DNA from: Spirochaetota bacterium
GTDB taxonomy: Bacteria > Spirochaetota > Spirochaetia > Treponematales > UBA12059
Assembly (NCBI GenBank): GCA_026398615.1
Contig: JAPLSN010000034.1
Span: forward strand, 1-45,370
Length of the DNA stretch: 45,370 nucleotides
Direction of reading: 5' to 3'
Both the position numbers and the translations under genes were made by a program. Positions 14,655 through 23,175 of this stretch are shown one piece after another (the stretch's first letter is position 1; each line of letters opens with the position of its first letter). The notes beneath the pieces were generated by a model. That model had not been told where the DNA came from. It was given only the letters and a program-made list of their open reading frames with translations, and ran no database searches.

Positions 14655-16361
14655 ATGAACAAGATGCCTGATCCCGCGGCACCTGGAAAGCCTATCGCAA
14701 GTCCTGCGGTCGGCTGGCTCCGTCTCCTCCCCGCAATAGCCTACTTCTTCGCGAATTTCGCCAAGCTTGTGATTTTCAACCGGGATCTCGTCCAGCGGGG
14801 CACGAGGCTTTCCAACGTCGCGTTCATCGTCCTGCTGGCCCTGTCGTGGGAACTGCTCGTGACCTTGACCCTGGCGACGCGGCGCCGGTGGCTTGCCGGC
14901 TTCTACCTCGTCCAGCTTGCCTACATGGCGGTGAACGCGGGATATTTCCATTACTACAACACCTACCTGAGCTTCCGTCAGGCTTTCCGCCTGCTGGGGG
15001 AGTTTTCCGGGCTCGTGACCGGCGGCGCCCTGCCGTTCGACGCCAGGCTCCTCGTCTACGTCATCGACCTGCCGTTCATCGTCCTGCTGCTCGTGCGGGG
15101 TTTCCCCATGCCGATTGGACGAAAGCTCGCGAATGCTGGAATTGCGTGTTCCCTGGCGGCGCTGGCGCTCCTGTTCGGTTACAAGTACTCGAGACAGATA
15201 GCCCCGGGCGACGTCACGGTTGTCCGCAGCGACAAGGCGAGGTTCATCGCGAACTTCGGCCTCCTGCCCCTGCAAGCCACGGATTTTTTCCTGCAAGCCG
15301 ATTACGAACGGCAGTTGTCGCCTGAAAAATTGCCGGAAGTCGCGGGGTCGGCAAGGAAATACCGGAAGAGCGTGCTCTTCCTCCAGGTGGAAGCGCTCGA
15401 CGCGAATGCGATCGCGGCCGACCACGGGGGCAAGCCGGTCATGCCCTTTCTCCGGTCCCTGTCCGCTCGCGGCAGGTTCATTCCCTACATGCTGAGCTAC
15501 CACAAGGGCGGGGGAACTTCTGACACCGAGTTCTCGGCCATGACCTCGCTGGAACCCCTGGACGCCTATGCCGCGTTCAATCTCCCCGATTATGCCTACC
15601 CGAACAGCATGCCCAGGCTTTTCCGGGAAGAGGGCTATTCGGTTGAGGCTTTCCACGGGAATATCGCGCGGTACTGGAACCGTGGCGACGCGTTCGCTTC
15701 GATGGGCTTCGAAACGTACTGGTCGCGCGACGAGATGAGGCTCCCCGAGTCGGGGTGGGGGGCGAAGGACGACGATGTCCTTGATTTCGTCGCAGGGAAG
15801 ATCGAAGCGGCAACAAAGCCGTTCTTCTATTTCGTCATCACGATGTCGAGCCATGGTCCCTATCGCATCGTTCCGGGGTACTACGCGGACAGGTCCTTCG
15901 ACGACGTCGGGTCGAATATCGAACGCCGGTACCTCCTTTCGATGGCCTACGTGGACAAGGCGCTGGAGCGTTTCTTCCTGCGGATGGGAACCCGGCTCGA
16001 CGATGTCATCGTCATCCTCTACGGCGACCATGCGGAATACTATGTTCCCTCCGTGGAATGGAGCTTCCCGAGGGCTTCTGTCCACGACGATTCCCGGCGG
16101 CTCGAATTCGTGCCATGCATAGTGTTTGCGCCCGGTGCAGGGGCTGGAGAAGCCACCGAGGCGGCCGTCCTGACCGACCTGGCGCCGACCGCGCTCGCCG
16201 CATCGGGCATCCCCTATCGTTTCAGGACATCGGGGAAGGATCTTCTCGACCTGGAGGCCGGCAGCCCGACGGTGTCCTTCTCCGGCCACGCGTACGAGCG
16301 AGCCGATCTGGAACGCTTCGCCCTGTCGACGAAAAACGACGCCCGGAAGGCCGGGCGATGA
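14655..16361 (+). CDS. LtaS-like membrane sulfatase-fold phosphotransferase
   Basis: A 568-residue protein with an N-terminal block of about five membrane segments (roughly 22-178) and a periplasmic sulfatase-fold domain from about 238. The catalytic threonine is Thr288 in HKGGGTSDTEFSAM. Metal ligands appear as Glu in LFLQVEALD and Asp-His in LYGDHAEYY. Such enzymes move glycerol-phosphate (LtaS, OpgB-like) or related groups from phospholipids to glycans. A role in decorating the surface polysaccharide is inferred from the surrounding transferases. ATG 14655 is preceded by AAGGA; an upstream TTG at 14613 adds residues without support. It overlaps the next gene by ATGA. Confidence 0.83.
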   Translation: MNKMPDPAAPGKPIASPAVGWLRLLPAIAYFFANFAKLVIFNRDLVQRGTRLSNVAFIVLLALSWELLVTLTLATRRRWLAGFYLVQLAYMAVNAGYFHYYNTYLSFRQAFRLLGEFSGLVTGGALPFDARLLVYVIDLPFIVLLLVRGFPMPIGRKLANAGIACSLAALALLFGYKYSRQIAPGDVTVVRSDKARFIANFGLLPLQATDFFLQADYERQLSPEKLPEVAGSARKYRKSVLFLQVEALDANAIAADHGGKPVMPFLRSLSARGRFIPYMLSYHKGGGTSDTEFSAMTSLEPLDAYAAFNLPDYAYPNSMPRLFREEGYSVEAFHGNIARYWNRGDAFASMGFETYWSRDEMRLPESGWGAKDDDVLDFVAGKIEAATKPFFYFVITMSSHGPYRIVPGYYADRSFDDVGSNIERRYLLSMAYVDKALERFFLRMGTRLDDVIVILYGDHAEYYVPSVEWSFPRASVHDDSRRLEFVPCIVFAPGAGAGEATEAAVLTDLAPTALAASGIPYRFRTSGKDLLDLEAGSPTVSFSGHAYERADLERFALSTKNDARKAGR

Positions 16362-17590
16362 ACGTCGCCATGATCGTGAACGGCTTCCCGGAACTCTCCG
16401 AGAAGTTCCTCGTGAACCAGGTGACGGGGCTCATCGACGCCGGCATCGACCTGGATGTCTATGCGGCGGTCAGGCCCTCGAAGGGCCCGACGCACGCCTT
16501 GGCCGACCGGTACGGCCTCGGGGACCGGACGATCTACGCCGACGTTCCGCGGTCGATCCGGAAGCGCGTGCTCGGCGCCCCGGCGTTGTTCGCGACCTGC
16601 TTCGCCATGGACCCATCATCTGCCTTGCGCGCCCTTTCGGGGCGTTATGCGACCGCGTCGAGGAACCTGAAGACGCTCCACTTCCTGAAGGCGTTCGGCG
16701 ACCGCAGGTACGATATCGTCCACTGCCACTTCGGGCCGAACGGCCTCACCGGCGCATTCCTCAAGGACGCGGGGAGGGCCGCCCGACTCGTCGTGAGCTT
16801 CCACGGGTCGGACATCAACAGCTACCCGCGCCGATACGGGAAGGCCGTGTACCGTACCTTGTACGAGCGCGCGGACCTGGTGACCGCGAACACCGCGTTT
16901 ACCGCGTCCAAGGTAGCGGCGAACGGTTGTCCCGGGTCCAGGATCGAGGTCCTGCCCGTCGGGCTTCGCATGGAAGAGCATCCCGAAACGCCATTCGCCT
17001 CAAGGTCGCCCCTGCGGATCCTCACCGTGGGGCGCCTCGTGGAAAAGAAGGGGCATCGCTACGTCATCGAGGCAATCGCCCGCCTGCGGAAGGATTTTCC
17101 GGGCATCGAATATGTCATGGCCGGGGACGGTCCCGAACGCGGCCGCCTCGAGGCTTTGGCCTCGGAACTCGGCGTGTCCGGGGCGGTGCGCTTCCTCGGT
17201 TCGCGGAACGATCGCGAAGTCGCCGCGCTGTACGGCGAAGCCTCCGTGTTCGTGCTGGCGAGCGTGACCGCCGCCGACGGCGACATGGAAGGGCAGGGGC
17301 TCGTCCTCCAGGAAGCGCAGGCGTCAGGCTTGCCCGTGGTATCGACGCTCCACAACGGGATTCCCGACGGGGTGCGCGACGGAGAGACGGGTTTCCTCGT
17401 CCCCGAGCGGGACTCCGCTGCGCTTGCGTTCCGGATCGGGGAGCTACTCGGCAATCCGATTCTTAGGGAGCGTATGGGACATTCGGGACGGGCGTTCGTC
17501 TCCGCCGTCTACGATACGCCGATCCTTACCCGCTGCCTCGTCGGATTGTATGACCGAATCATCAGTCGTGGATCCCGAAGGCGGATTTGA
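16358..17590 (+). CDS. Glycosyltransferase, GT4 family (colanic-acid/amylovoran type)
   Basis: A 410-residue GT4 enzyme. It opens MNVAMIVNGFPELSEKFLVN, the pattern of WcaL/AmsK-like transferases, with VHCHFGPNGLTGAFL and VSFHGSDINSYPRRYGKAVY following. The donor side has ILTVGRLVEKKGHRYVIEAI, VMAGDGPERGRLEAL and GQGLVLQEAQASGLPVV; the EX7E-like acidic residues are in this last segment. The start is an ATGA overlap with the LtaS-like gene, and the next gene begins directly after its stop, so these genes form one unit. Substrate unknown. Confidence 0.87.
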   Translation: MNVAMIVNGFPELSEKFLVNQVTGLIDAGIDLDVYAAVRPSKGPTHALADRYGLGDRTIYADVPRSIRKRVLGAPALFATCFAMDPSSALRALSGRYATASRNLKTLHFLKAFGDRRYDIVHCHFGPNGLTGAFLKDAGRAARLVVSFHGSDINSYPRRYGKAVYRTLYERADLVTANTAFTASKVAANGCPGSRIEVLPVGLRMEEHPETPFASRSPLRILTVGRLVEKKGHRYVIEAIARLRKDFPGIEYVMAGDGPERGRLEALASELGVSGAVRFLGSRNDREVAALYGEASVFVLASVTAADGDMEGQGLVLQEAQASGLPVVSTLHNGIPDGVRDGETGFLVPERDSAALAFRIGELLGNPILRERMGHSGRAFVSAVYDTPILTRCLVGLYDRIISRGSRRRI

Positions 17591-18436
17591 ATGATTTCAC
17601 GACGCAATCAACGGTTCGTGCACGGGCTGCGGAACAGGCACAAGGGCGAAACCATCTGGATCGTCGGTTCGGACCCGTCCCTTTCCGGGTACCCGGACGA
17701 TTTCCTCGACGGCAAGATCAGTATCACGCTGCACCTCGCGCATCATAAATTTCCACGAGCGACATGGCGGTATTCGAGCGAGTACGACCGTTCGAAACAC
17801 CTCGTGGGCGTCGATCCGGATTACGCCAGGAAGCCCCTCATCGCCGCCCTGCCCATGTACGGGAAGACTGCAAGAGAAACCATCGGATTGTTGGCAGATT
17901 TCGATGAAGTCTGGTTCCACCGGATGGTAAGCTATCCGCCGACCGGCGTCAGGGGTGAGGTGGATCCGGCGTTCACGCACTGGAAGGTCGGCAGGACGAT
18001 GGAAGGACGCGCGGGAATCTGGGGCGGCCACGGTACCTGTCTCCACACAGCCATGTACATGGCGATACTCATGGGGGCTGGCGAGATCCGGCTGATCGGG
18101 GCGGGACATGGTCTCTACATGCCCGCGTTCGAGCATTTCGCGGAAGTCGAGGAAGTGCATCATGAAATGCGTCCCGGGTACCGTTCGTTCTCGGATCCCG
18201 TCGAGCACGTGGCCCTGATAGAACAGACGCTCGCGCTGGCTGACGCGTGCCGCGAGCGGGGCATCGCTTTTTCCTGGCACCGTACGTGGACGCCCGCGAT
18301 GGATGACCCGATCACGGTGGATCCCGAGTGGCTCGCCGCTGAAAAGGAACGATCGTGCAGGAATTTCGGGTGGAGGCGGGAGCTGTACTGGACGGTCTGG
18401 AAGAGGCCGCTCAACCGGGTCGTTAGCCGGTTCTGA
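17591..18436 (+). CDS. Uncharacterised protein, possibly MptE-like/DUF115-like
   Basis: A 281-residue soluble protein beginning at the base after the previous stop. The N-terminal GETIWIVGSDPSLSGYPDDF resembles the glycine-Pro-Ser-Leu nucleotide-binding loop of the MptE-like/DUF115 family, whose members often sit in glycan clusters. A second conserved-looking stretch is GIWGGHGTCLHTAMYMAILM followed by GAGEIRLIGAGHG. No membrane segment or signal peptide is visible. I cannot assign a reaction. The tight spacing to glycosyltransferases suggests a role in glycan synthesis or modification. Confidence 0.6.
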   Translation: MISRRNQRFVHGLRNRHKGETIWIVGSDPSLSGYPDDFLDGKISITLHLAHHKFPRATWRYSSEYDRSKHLVGVDPDYARKPLIAALPMYGKTARETIGLLADFDEVWFHRMVSYPPTGVRGEVDPAFTHWKVGRTMEGRAGIWGGHGTCLHTAMYMAILMGAGEIRLIGAGHGLYMPAFEHFAEVEEVHHEMRPGYRSFSDPVEHVALIEQTLALADACRERGIAFSWHRTWTPAMDDPITVDPEWLAAEKERSCRNFGWRRELYWTVWKRPLNRVVSRF

Positions 18437-18481
18437 AACCGTGGTTCGCCTTCTGATTCGAACAGTTCATGGAGCGCAACG

Positions 18482-19417
18482 GTGTCACGCAGAGTCCGCC
18501 TGATCATCAACCTGCTCTTCATCGCCGCGGTGGTCGCGTTTTGCGCGATATATGTCTCCCGGCTGGATTGGGGGAAGGTCGCGGGGGTGAAGATCAGTCC
18601 CGCGTTCATGCTCCTGTCCGTCACTGCGGGCGTCGCGTACCTCTTCCTGTCGACGTTCATCTGGATCCGGATGCTTTTCAGGCTGAATCCGGCCGTGCGC
18701 CCGAGCTGGGACCTGCTGGCCGTCTACGCGAAATCATGGATGGGCCGATACATCCCCGGCAAGGTCGCCTGGATCGCGGGGAAGATCCACTTCGCGTCGC
18801 GTTTCGGCATCCCGGCGTCGCAGCTCGGCGTCACGTCGTTCCTGGAGGCCGGGATCCAAATGGCCACGCAGCTGATCATCAGCCTCGCGATCGTCCTGGC
18901 CGACGGTCACTTCGGGATGCTTCCCGACGGCCTGCGGCTGCTGACCCTCCTTGCGATACTCGGTCTCGTCGTTTCCCTGCTGCCGCCGGTATTCAACCTT
19001 GCGATTTCGCTGCTGCTCAAGATCATGAAACGCAGCGTCGATCACAACGTCACGGTCACCTGGACGGCCGTCGGAGAGATGACCGTCCTCTATTCCGTGG
19101 GTTACCTGCTCCTGGGAGCCACTTACTTCTTCTCCCTCGGGTCCTTCATGCCGGACCTCGATCCGGCCCTTTTCGCCTTCACGACGGCCGGCATCAGCAT
19201 CGCGGGTACCCTGGGCATCCTGGCGCTGTTCGCGCCCAGCGGCCTGGGCGTCAGGGAAGGCTTCATCGTCCTTTTCCTCTCGCTGGTGATGCCGGTGGAA
19301 CTGGCGGTCGTCTCGGCCGTCGTGCTCAGGGCCGCCGCCCTGCTCATGGACTTCGCCTTCCTTGGCGCATGCCTGGCCGGGCGCTGGCTTTTCGGCCGCG
19401 GGGTGGCGGTTGCATGA
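18482..19417 (+). CDS. Flippase-like integral membrane protein (PF03706/AglD_N type)
   Basis: A 311-residue polytopic protein with about eight hydrophobic segments. Family features include the conserved YAKSWMGRYIPGKVAWIAGK stretch (the R-IPGK signature of lysylphosphatidylglycerol synthase TM-like proteins) and the C-terminal LFAPSGLGVREGFIVLFLSL. Proteins of this fold are proposed to flip lipid-linked substrates. Here it lies between a GT4 and a GT39-like enzyme, consistent with flipping a polyprenyl-phosphate sugar. GTG 18482 has GGAG seven bases upstream. The stop overlaps the next start by ATGA. Confidence 0.82.
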   Translation: MSRRVRLIINLLFIAAVVAFCAIYVSRLDWGKVAGVKISPAFMLLSVTAGVAYLFLSTFIWIRMLFRLNPAVRPSWDLLAVYAKSWMGRYIPGKVAWIAGKIHFASRFGIPASQLGVTSFLEAGIQMATQLIISLAIVLADGHFGMLPDGLRLLTLLAILGLVVSLLPPVFNLAISLLLKIMKRSVDHNVTVTWTAVGEMTVLYSVGYLLLGATYFFSLGSFMPDLDPALFAFTTAGISIAGTLGILALFAPSGLGVREGFIVLFLSLVMPVELAVVSAVVLRAAALLMDFAFLGACLAGRWLFGRGVAVA

Positions 19418-20475
19418 GAATCCTCTTCATCACCAGAAAATATCCGCCGATCAAGGGCGGCATGGAAAAGTACTCGAAGGAGCTATACGAAGCCCTGTCC
19501 TGCAAGGCGGACGTCACACTGTGCGCGAATAGACGGGGAAACAGGGTGTTGCCGATCTTTCTCGCCACCGCCGCCTGGCGGATCATCCGGGACGGCCGCC
19601 ACTACGACGTCATCCATCTCGGCGATGGCCTGCTCTCGGTGCTGATACCGGTCATCAGGGCGTTCACGAGGGCGGCCGTGACCATCACCGTGCACGGCCT
19701 CGATGTCACCTACGGCCACCCGCTTTACAGGCTTGCGGTCGTTCCGCGCCTGCGGGATGCGGACCGGGTGATCTGCATCAGCAGGAACACGCGCAAGCTC
19801 TGTATCGAGAAAGGTATCCCCGACGAAAGGATCACGGTCATACCCAACGGGATCGATCTCGAGGACGTTGCCGCTCGTCCCGCGGAGCGTCCGGTAGCCC
19901 TGCCCGGAGCGGCGAAAGACGCGAAGATCCTGTGCACCGTCGGCAGGCTGGTCAGGCGAAAAGGCCATGAGTGGTTCATACGGAACGTGCTGCCGAAACT
20001 GGACGATTCCTATGTTTACCTCATGGCCGGGGACGGGCCGGAGCGTGAGAACCTCCGGCTGGCGATAGCCGAAACCGGGTCGGGCGGCAAGGTTTTTCTC
20101 CTGGGAACCGTGGACGAGGGAACGAAGGAATGGCTTCTGCGCGTCTCGCGATTGTTCATCATGCCCAACGTTCCCGTTCGGGGGGATGTAGAAGGCTTCG
20201 GGCTCGTGCTGACGGAAGCCGCGTCCCGGGGCCTCATGGCCATCGCTTCCGAACTCGACGGGATACCCGACGCCGTGATCCCCGGCGAAACGGGCGTCCT
20301 CGTGCCGCCGGGCGATGCGGACGCCTTCGCTGCAGCCATCGAGGCCGCATCCCCCGATCGGCGCCGCGTGGAAACCGCTGCCGCGATATTCGCGTGGGAT
20401 CGCATCGCCGACATCTACATCCGGGAAATGCAGGAATCGGTCGCCGCCGCGGCGTCCCGGAGGAAGCGCCCTTGA
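19414..20475 (+). CDS. Glycosyltransferase, GT4 family
   Basis: A 353-residue GT4 enzyme. The start MRILFITRKYPPIKGGMEKY is the classic acceptor-domain GGxE loop. Further motifs are VTITVHGLDVTYGHPLYRLA, ITVIPNGIDLEDV, LCTVGRLVRRKGHEWFI, LMAGDGPERENLRLA and the donor-site GDVEGFGLVLTEAASRGLMA containing the EX7E pair. It overlaps the flippase-like gene upstream (ATGA) and the GT39-like gene downstream (TTGA), so all three are translationally coupled. Substrate unknown. Confidence 0.88.
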   Translation: MRILFITRKYPPIKGGMEKYSKELYEALSCKADVTLCANRRGNRVLPIFLATAAWRIIRDGRHYDVIHLGDGLLSVLIPVIRAFTRAAVTITVHGLDVTYGHPLYRLAVVPRLRDADRVICISRNTRKLCIEKGIPDERITVIPNGIDLEDVAARPAERPVALPGAAKDAKILCTVGRLVRRKGHEWFIRNVLPKLDDSYVYLMAGDGPERENLRLAIAETGSGGKVFLLGTVDEGTKEWLLRVSRLFIMPNVPVRGDVEGFGLVLTEAASRGLMAIASELDGIPDAVIPGETGVLVPPGDADAFAAAIEAASPDRRRVETAAAIFAWDRIADIYIREMQESVAAAASRRKRP

Positions 20476-22037
20476 AGCCATCGACCCTCTCCCGCGACGA
20501 CTGGTTCATCATCGCCGCGCTCGTGCTCTTCGCCTTGTTTTTCAGGGTGAGTACGCTCATGATGATCCACACGGGCGTCGACGAACGCGACTACTGGCAA
20601 TCGGCCAAGGCGATCGCCAGGTCGCTTCCCTACCCGGAGCTGTCCCATCGCACCACGAGGTACGGGGTGATCCTGCCCGTGGCGCTGGCGCAGATCGTGC
20701 TCGGCAGCCACCCGAACGTCTACTACCTCATGCCCGTACTCAACTGCATGGCGCAGGCGCTGTTGGCCTACCTGATCGGACTGCGCCTGCGCGGGAAGAT
20801 CACGGGTTTCCTGGCCGCCCTCGCCCTCGTGCTGTTCCCGTACATGATCCGGGCCGGCAGCCAGGTGCGTCCCGAGGTCTTCTCGATCACCTACATCCTC
20901 CTGGCGCTGTGGTGTTTCATCGAGTATCTCGACGGCGACAGGTCAGGGATCCGGCCGCTCCTCTGGATGGCATTCTGGATCTTCGTCGCGTATGAAACCA
21001 AGATCACCAACCTGTTCTTCGTCCCGGGATTCCTGCTCGCCATCGTCGTCTGCCGGAAACGTCCGGGGCACGCATTGCTGCTCGGCGGGGTTCTTCTCGG
21101 CATGTTCCTCGCGGAGACCGGCTTGTACGCCATTCTTACGGAATATAGATTCGGCGAACTCGAGATAATCCTGCAGAAGCATTTCCGTTCCGATTCGTTC
21201 TCCGTTCCGCATGTCTGGGACTTGTTCCGGCGTTTTTCCCCGAGATATCTCCAGGCATACTGGAGCATTCCTTTCGCCGCGTTCGCCGGATTCTCCGTTT
21301 TTTTCCTGGTCAAGCGAACGGACAGGAAGGTCAAGGGGCTCATCCTCGGGACCCTGAGCTTTTTCCTGTTCCTTACCATCGCCGTGAAGAGCCTGCATCC
21401 CGTCACCCCGGTGGAAGCCTTCATCAACCGTTATTTCAGCGCGGTGCTCGCACCCGTTTTCCTCGTGCTGGCGCATGGCATCGAGGACCTGGCGGCCAGG
21501 TTCGGGATCGGTACGCGGAAGCTGCCTTCGCTGGCGACTGCGAGGCCTTTCGTGGCCTTTCTGGGCGCGATGGCCGTGCTCGTGGCCGTCCTGTTTTCCC
21601 TGCCCGGCTTGCCGTCGGGCATCCGCGAATACGTGCATTCCCCCTTCAATCCCGGCGAACATCCGCTGGTCCTCAACGAAACTTTCCGACGCGAGATCAA
21701 CCGCGCGTACCGGGACGGCGTTCCCGTCGTGGCGTCCGGGCGGGGCGGCGGCAGCGGGGCGATCATGACCGCAACGAGTTACTATCTTGATCTTGCGGCC
21801 TACGAGAAAGGTCGCCCTCCTGCCGCGCGGGATGTCGTCCTGGACGGCCTCGCCTACCGCATGCTCGCGCGCCCCGGAGCAAGCGGTGTCGCCGGCGAGT
21901 ACCTGGCGGTGATACGCCTGCCATTCCGCATGGCGAAGATCCCGGCGTCGGAGCTGCCCGGGCTGACGGGCGATTCGTTCGACGGAACAGGCGCCCGAAC
22001 GGATGATGAACCGGATGATGAACCGGATGACGAGTAG
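20472..22037 (+). CDS. GT39-like membrane glycosyltransferase (polyprenyl-phosphate sugar dependent)
   Basis: A 521-residue polytopic protein. The first membrane segment is followed by a periplasmic loop with HTGVDERDYWQSAKAIA, where the Asp-Glu pair matches the catalytic acidic loop of PMT/ArnT-type GT-C enzymes. About nine to eleven further hydrophobic segments follow, then a soluble C-terminal domain. Such enzymes use lipid-phosphate sugars on the periplasmic side. Start TTG 20472 (GGAGGAAG upstream, TTGA overlap) is the only plausible site. The last residues DDEPDDEPDDE come from a 12-bp tandem repeat at about 22007-22034. Confidence 0.82.
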   Translation: MKPSTLSRDDWFIIAALVLFALFFRVSTLMMIHTGVDERDYWQSAKAIARSLPYPELSHRTTRYGVILPVALAQIVLGSHPNVYYLMPVLNCMAQALLAYLIGLRLRGKITGFLAALALVLFPYMIRAGSQVRPEVFSITYILLALWCFIEYLDGDRSGIRPLLWMAFWIFVAYETKITNLFFVPGFLLAIVVCRKRPGHALLLGGVLLGMFLAETGLYAILTEYRFGELEIILQKHFRSDSFSVPHVWDLFRRFSPRYLQAYWSIPFAAFAGFSVFFLVKRTDRKVKGLILGTLSFFLFLTIAVKSLHPVTPVEAFINRYFSAVLAPVFLVLAHGIEDLAARFGIGTRKLPSLATARPFVAFLGAMAVLVAVLFSLPGLPSGIREYVHSPFNPGEHPLVLNETFRREINRAYRDGVPVVASGRGGGSGAIMTATSYYLDLAAYEKGRPPAARDVVLDGLAYRMLARPGASGVAGEYLAVIRLPFRMAKIPASELPGLTGDSFDGTGARTDDEPDDEPDDE

Positions 22038-22178
22038 GCCGCGGGGCTTATCGTTGGGTTGCGAGCGGGTGTTCACGGACGAGACCGTCATATGAATATC
22101 TTGCCGGACATTGAGGATACCAGGAAGTCATAGGCGCTTTCGTGGACAGGCTCGAACGACGGAATTCGGAGAAACCGG

Positions 22179-23114
22179 ATGAAAAAGCTGATCATTCAGA
22201 TGCCCTGCTACAATGAGGCGGGGACGCTCGCTCTCGCGCTCAAGGAACTGCCTCGGTCGGTGCCCGGCTTCGACGTCGTGGAGTGGCTCGTCGTGAACGA
22301 CGGGAGTACCGACGATACCGTGGAGATCGCCAGGAAATGCGGCGTCGACCACGTCGTGGATTTCAGGCGGAACCGCGGGCTGGCGCGCGGCTTCACGGCG
22401 GGGCTCGAAGCGGGCATCGCGCTGGGCGCTGACGTCATCGTGAACACGGACGCCGACAACCAGTACGAGGCCGCCGACATCCCGGCCCTCGTTGCGCCGA
22501 TCCTCGAGGGCAGGGCCGACATCGTCGTCGGCGCGCGTCCGATTTCCGGGATCCGCCACTTCTCCCCGGTCAAGAAGGCGCTCCAGAAGCTCGGGAGCTG
22601 GGTGGTCCGGAAGGTGAGCAGGACCGACATCCCCGACGCGCCGAGCGGATTCCGCGCGATGAGCAGGGACGCCGCGATGCGCCTGAACGTCTACAGCGAC
22701 TATACCTACACGCTCGAAAGCATCATCCAGGCGGGCCGCATGGGCATGGCCATCGTCTCGGTCCCGATCCACGTGAACGAGGACCTTCGCCCGTCGAGGC
22801 TGGTGCGGAGCATTCCCAGCTACATCAAGCGCTCGATCGGGACGATGATCCGCATATTCGTGATCTACAAGCCGTTCGCGTTCTTCATGGGCATCGGGAG
22901 TTTCGTGTTCCTGGCCGGGCTTGCCCTGGGCGTCCGCTACCTCGTGTACCTCTTCGGCGGCTCCGGCGGCGGCCACATGCAGTCGCTGATCCTCGCGTCC
23001 ATCCTTCTCGTGATGGGATTCCAGACCATGCTGACGGCTTTCCTCGCGGACCTCCTGGCGGCCAACCGCAAGCTGCTCGAGGACGTCAAATACTCGTTGC
23101 GGAAAAAAAGCTGA
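22179..23114 (+). CDS. GT2 glycosyltransferase, polyprenyl-phosphate sugar synthase-like
   Basis: A 311-residue enzyme. The GT-A domain shows MPCYNEAGTL, VVNDGSTDDTVEIA and VNTDADNQYEAADIPALV, where the DADNQ aspartates bind metal and nucleotide. Two membrane segments lie near the C-terminus (FAFFMGIGSFVFLAGLALGV and SLILASILLVMGFQTMLTAF). This DPM1/ArnC-type layout fits transfer of a sugar from a nucleotide donor to undecaprenyl phosphate. It would supply the lipid-phosphate sugar used by the GT39-like enzyme upstream. GGAG precedes ATG 22179. A 141-bp gap separates it from the previous gene; I see no clear promoter or terminator there. Confidence 0.88.
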   Translation: MKKLIIQMPCYNEAGTLALALKELPRSVPGFDVVEWLVVNDGSTDDTVEIARKCGVDHVVDFRRNRGLARGFTAGLEAGIALGADVIVNTDADNQYEAADIPALVAPILEGRADIVVGARPISGIRHFSPVKKALQKLGSWVVRKVSRTDIPDAPSGFRAMSRDAAMRLNVYSDYTYTLESIIQAGRMGMAIVSVPIHVNEDLRPSRLVRSIPSYIKRSIGTMIRIFVIYKPFAFFMGIGSFVFLAGLALGVRYLVYLFGGSGGGHMQSLILASILLVMGFQTMLTAFLADLLAANRKLLEDVKYSLRKKS

Positions 23115-23175
23115 TCGCTGGAATGACGACGGATACGGGAAAGCGGAAGGCCCCGGGACGCGTCCGATCGCGGGT

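Noticed and set aside
14361-16289. A 642-codon open frame on the minus strand
   Set aside because: It lies antisense to the LtaS-like gene and the end of the ATPase gene. It shows no recognisable domain and has the Arg/Gly/Glu-rich look of a shadow frame.
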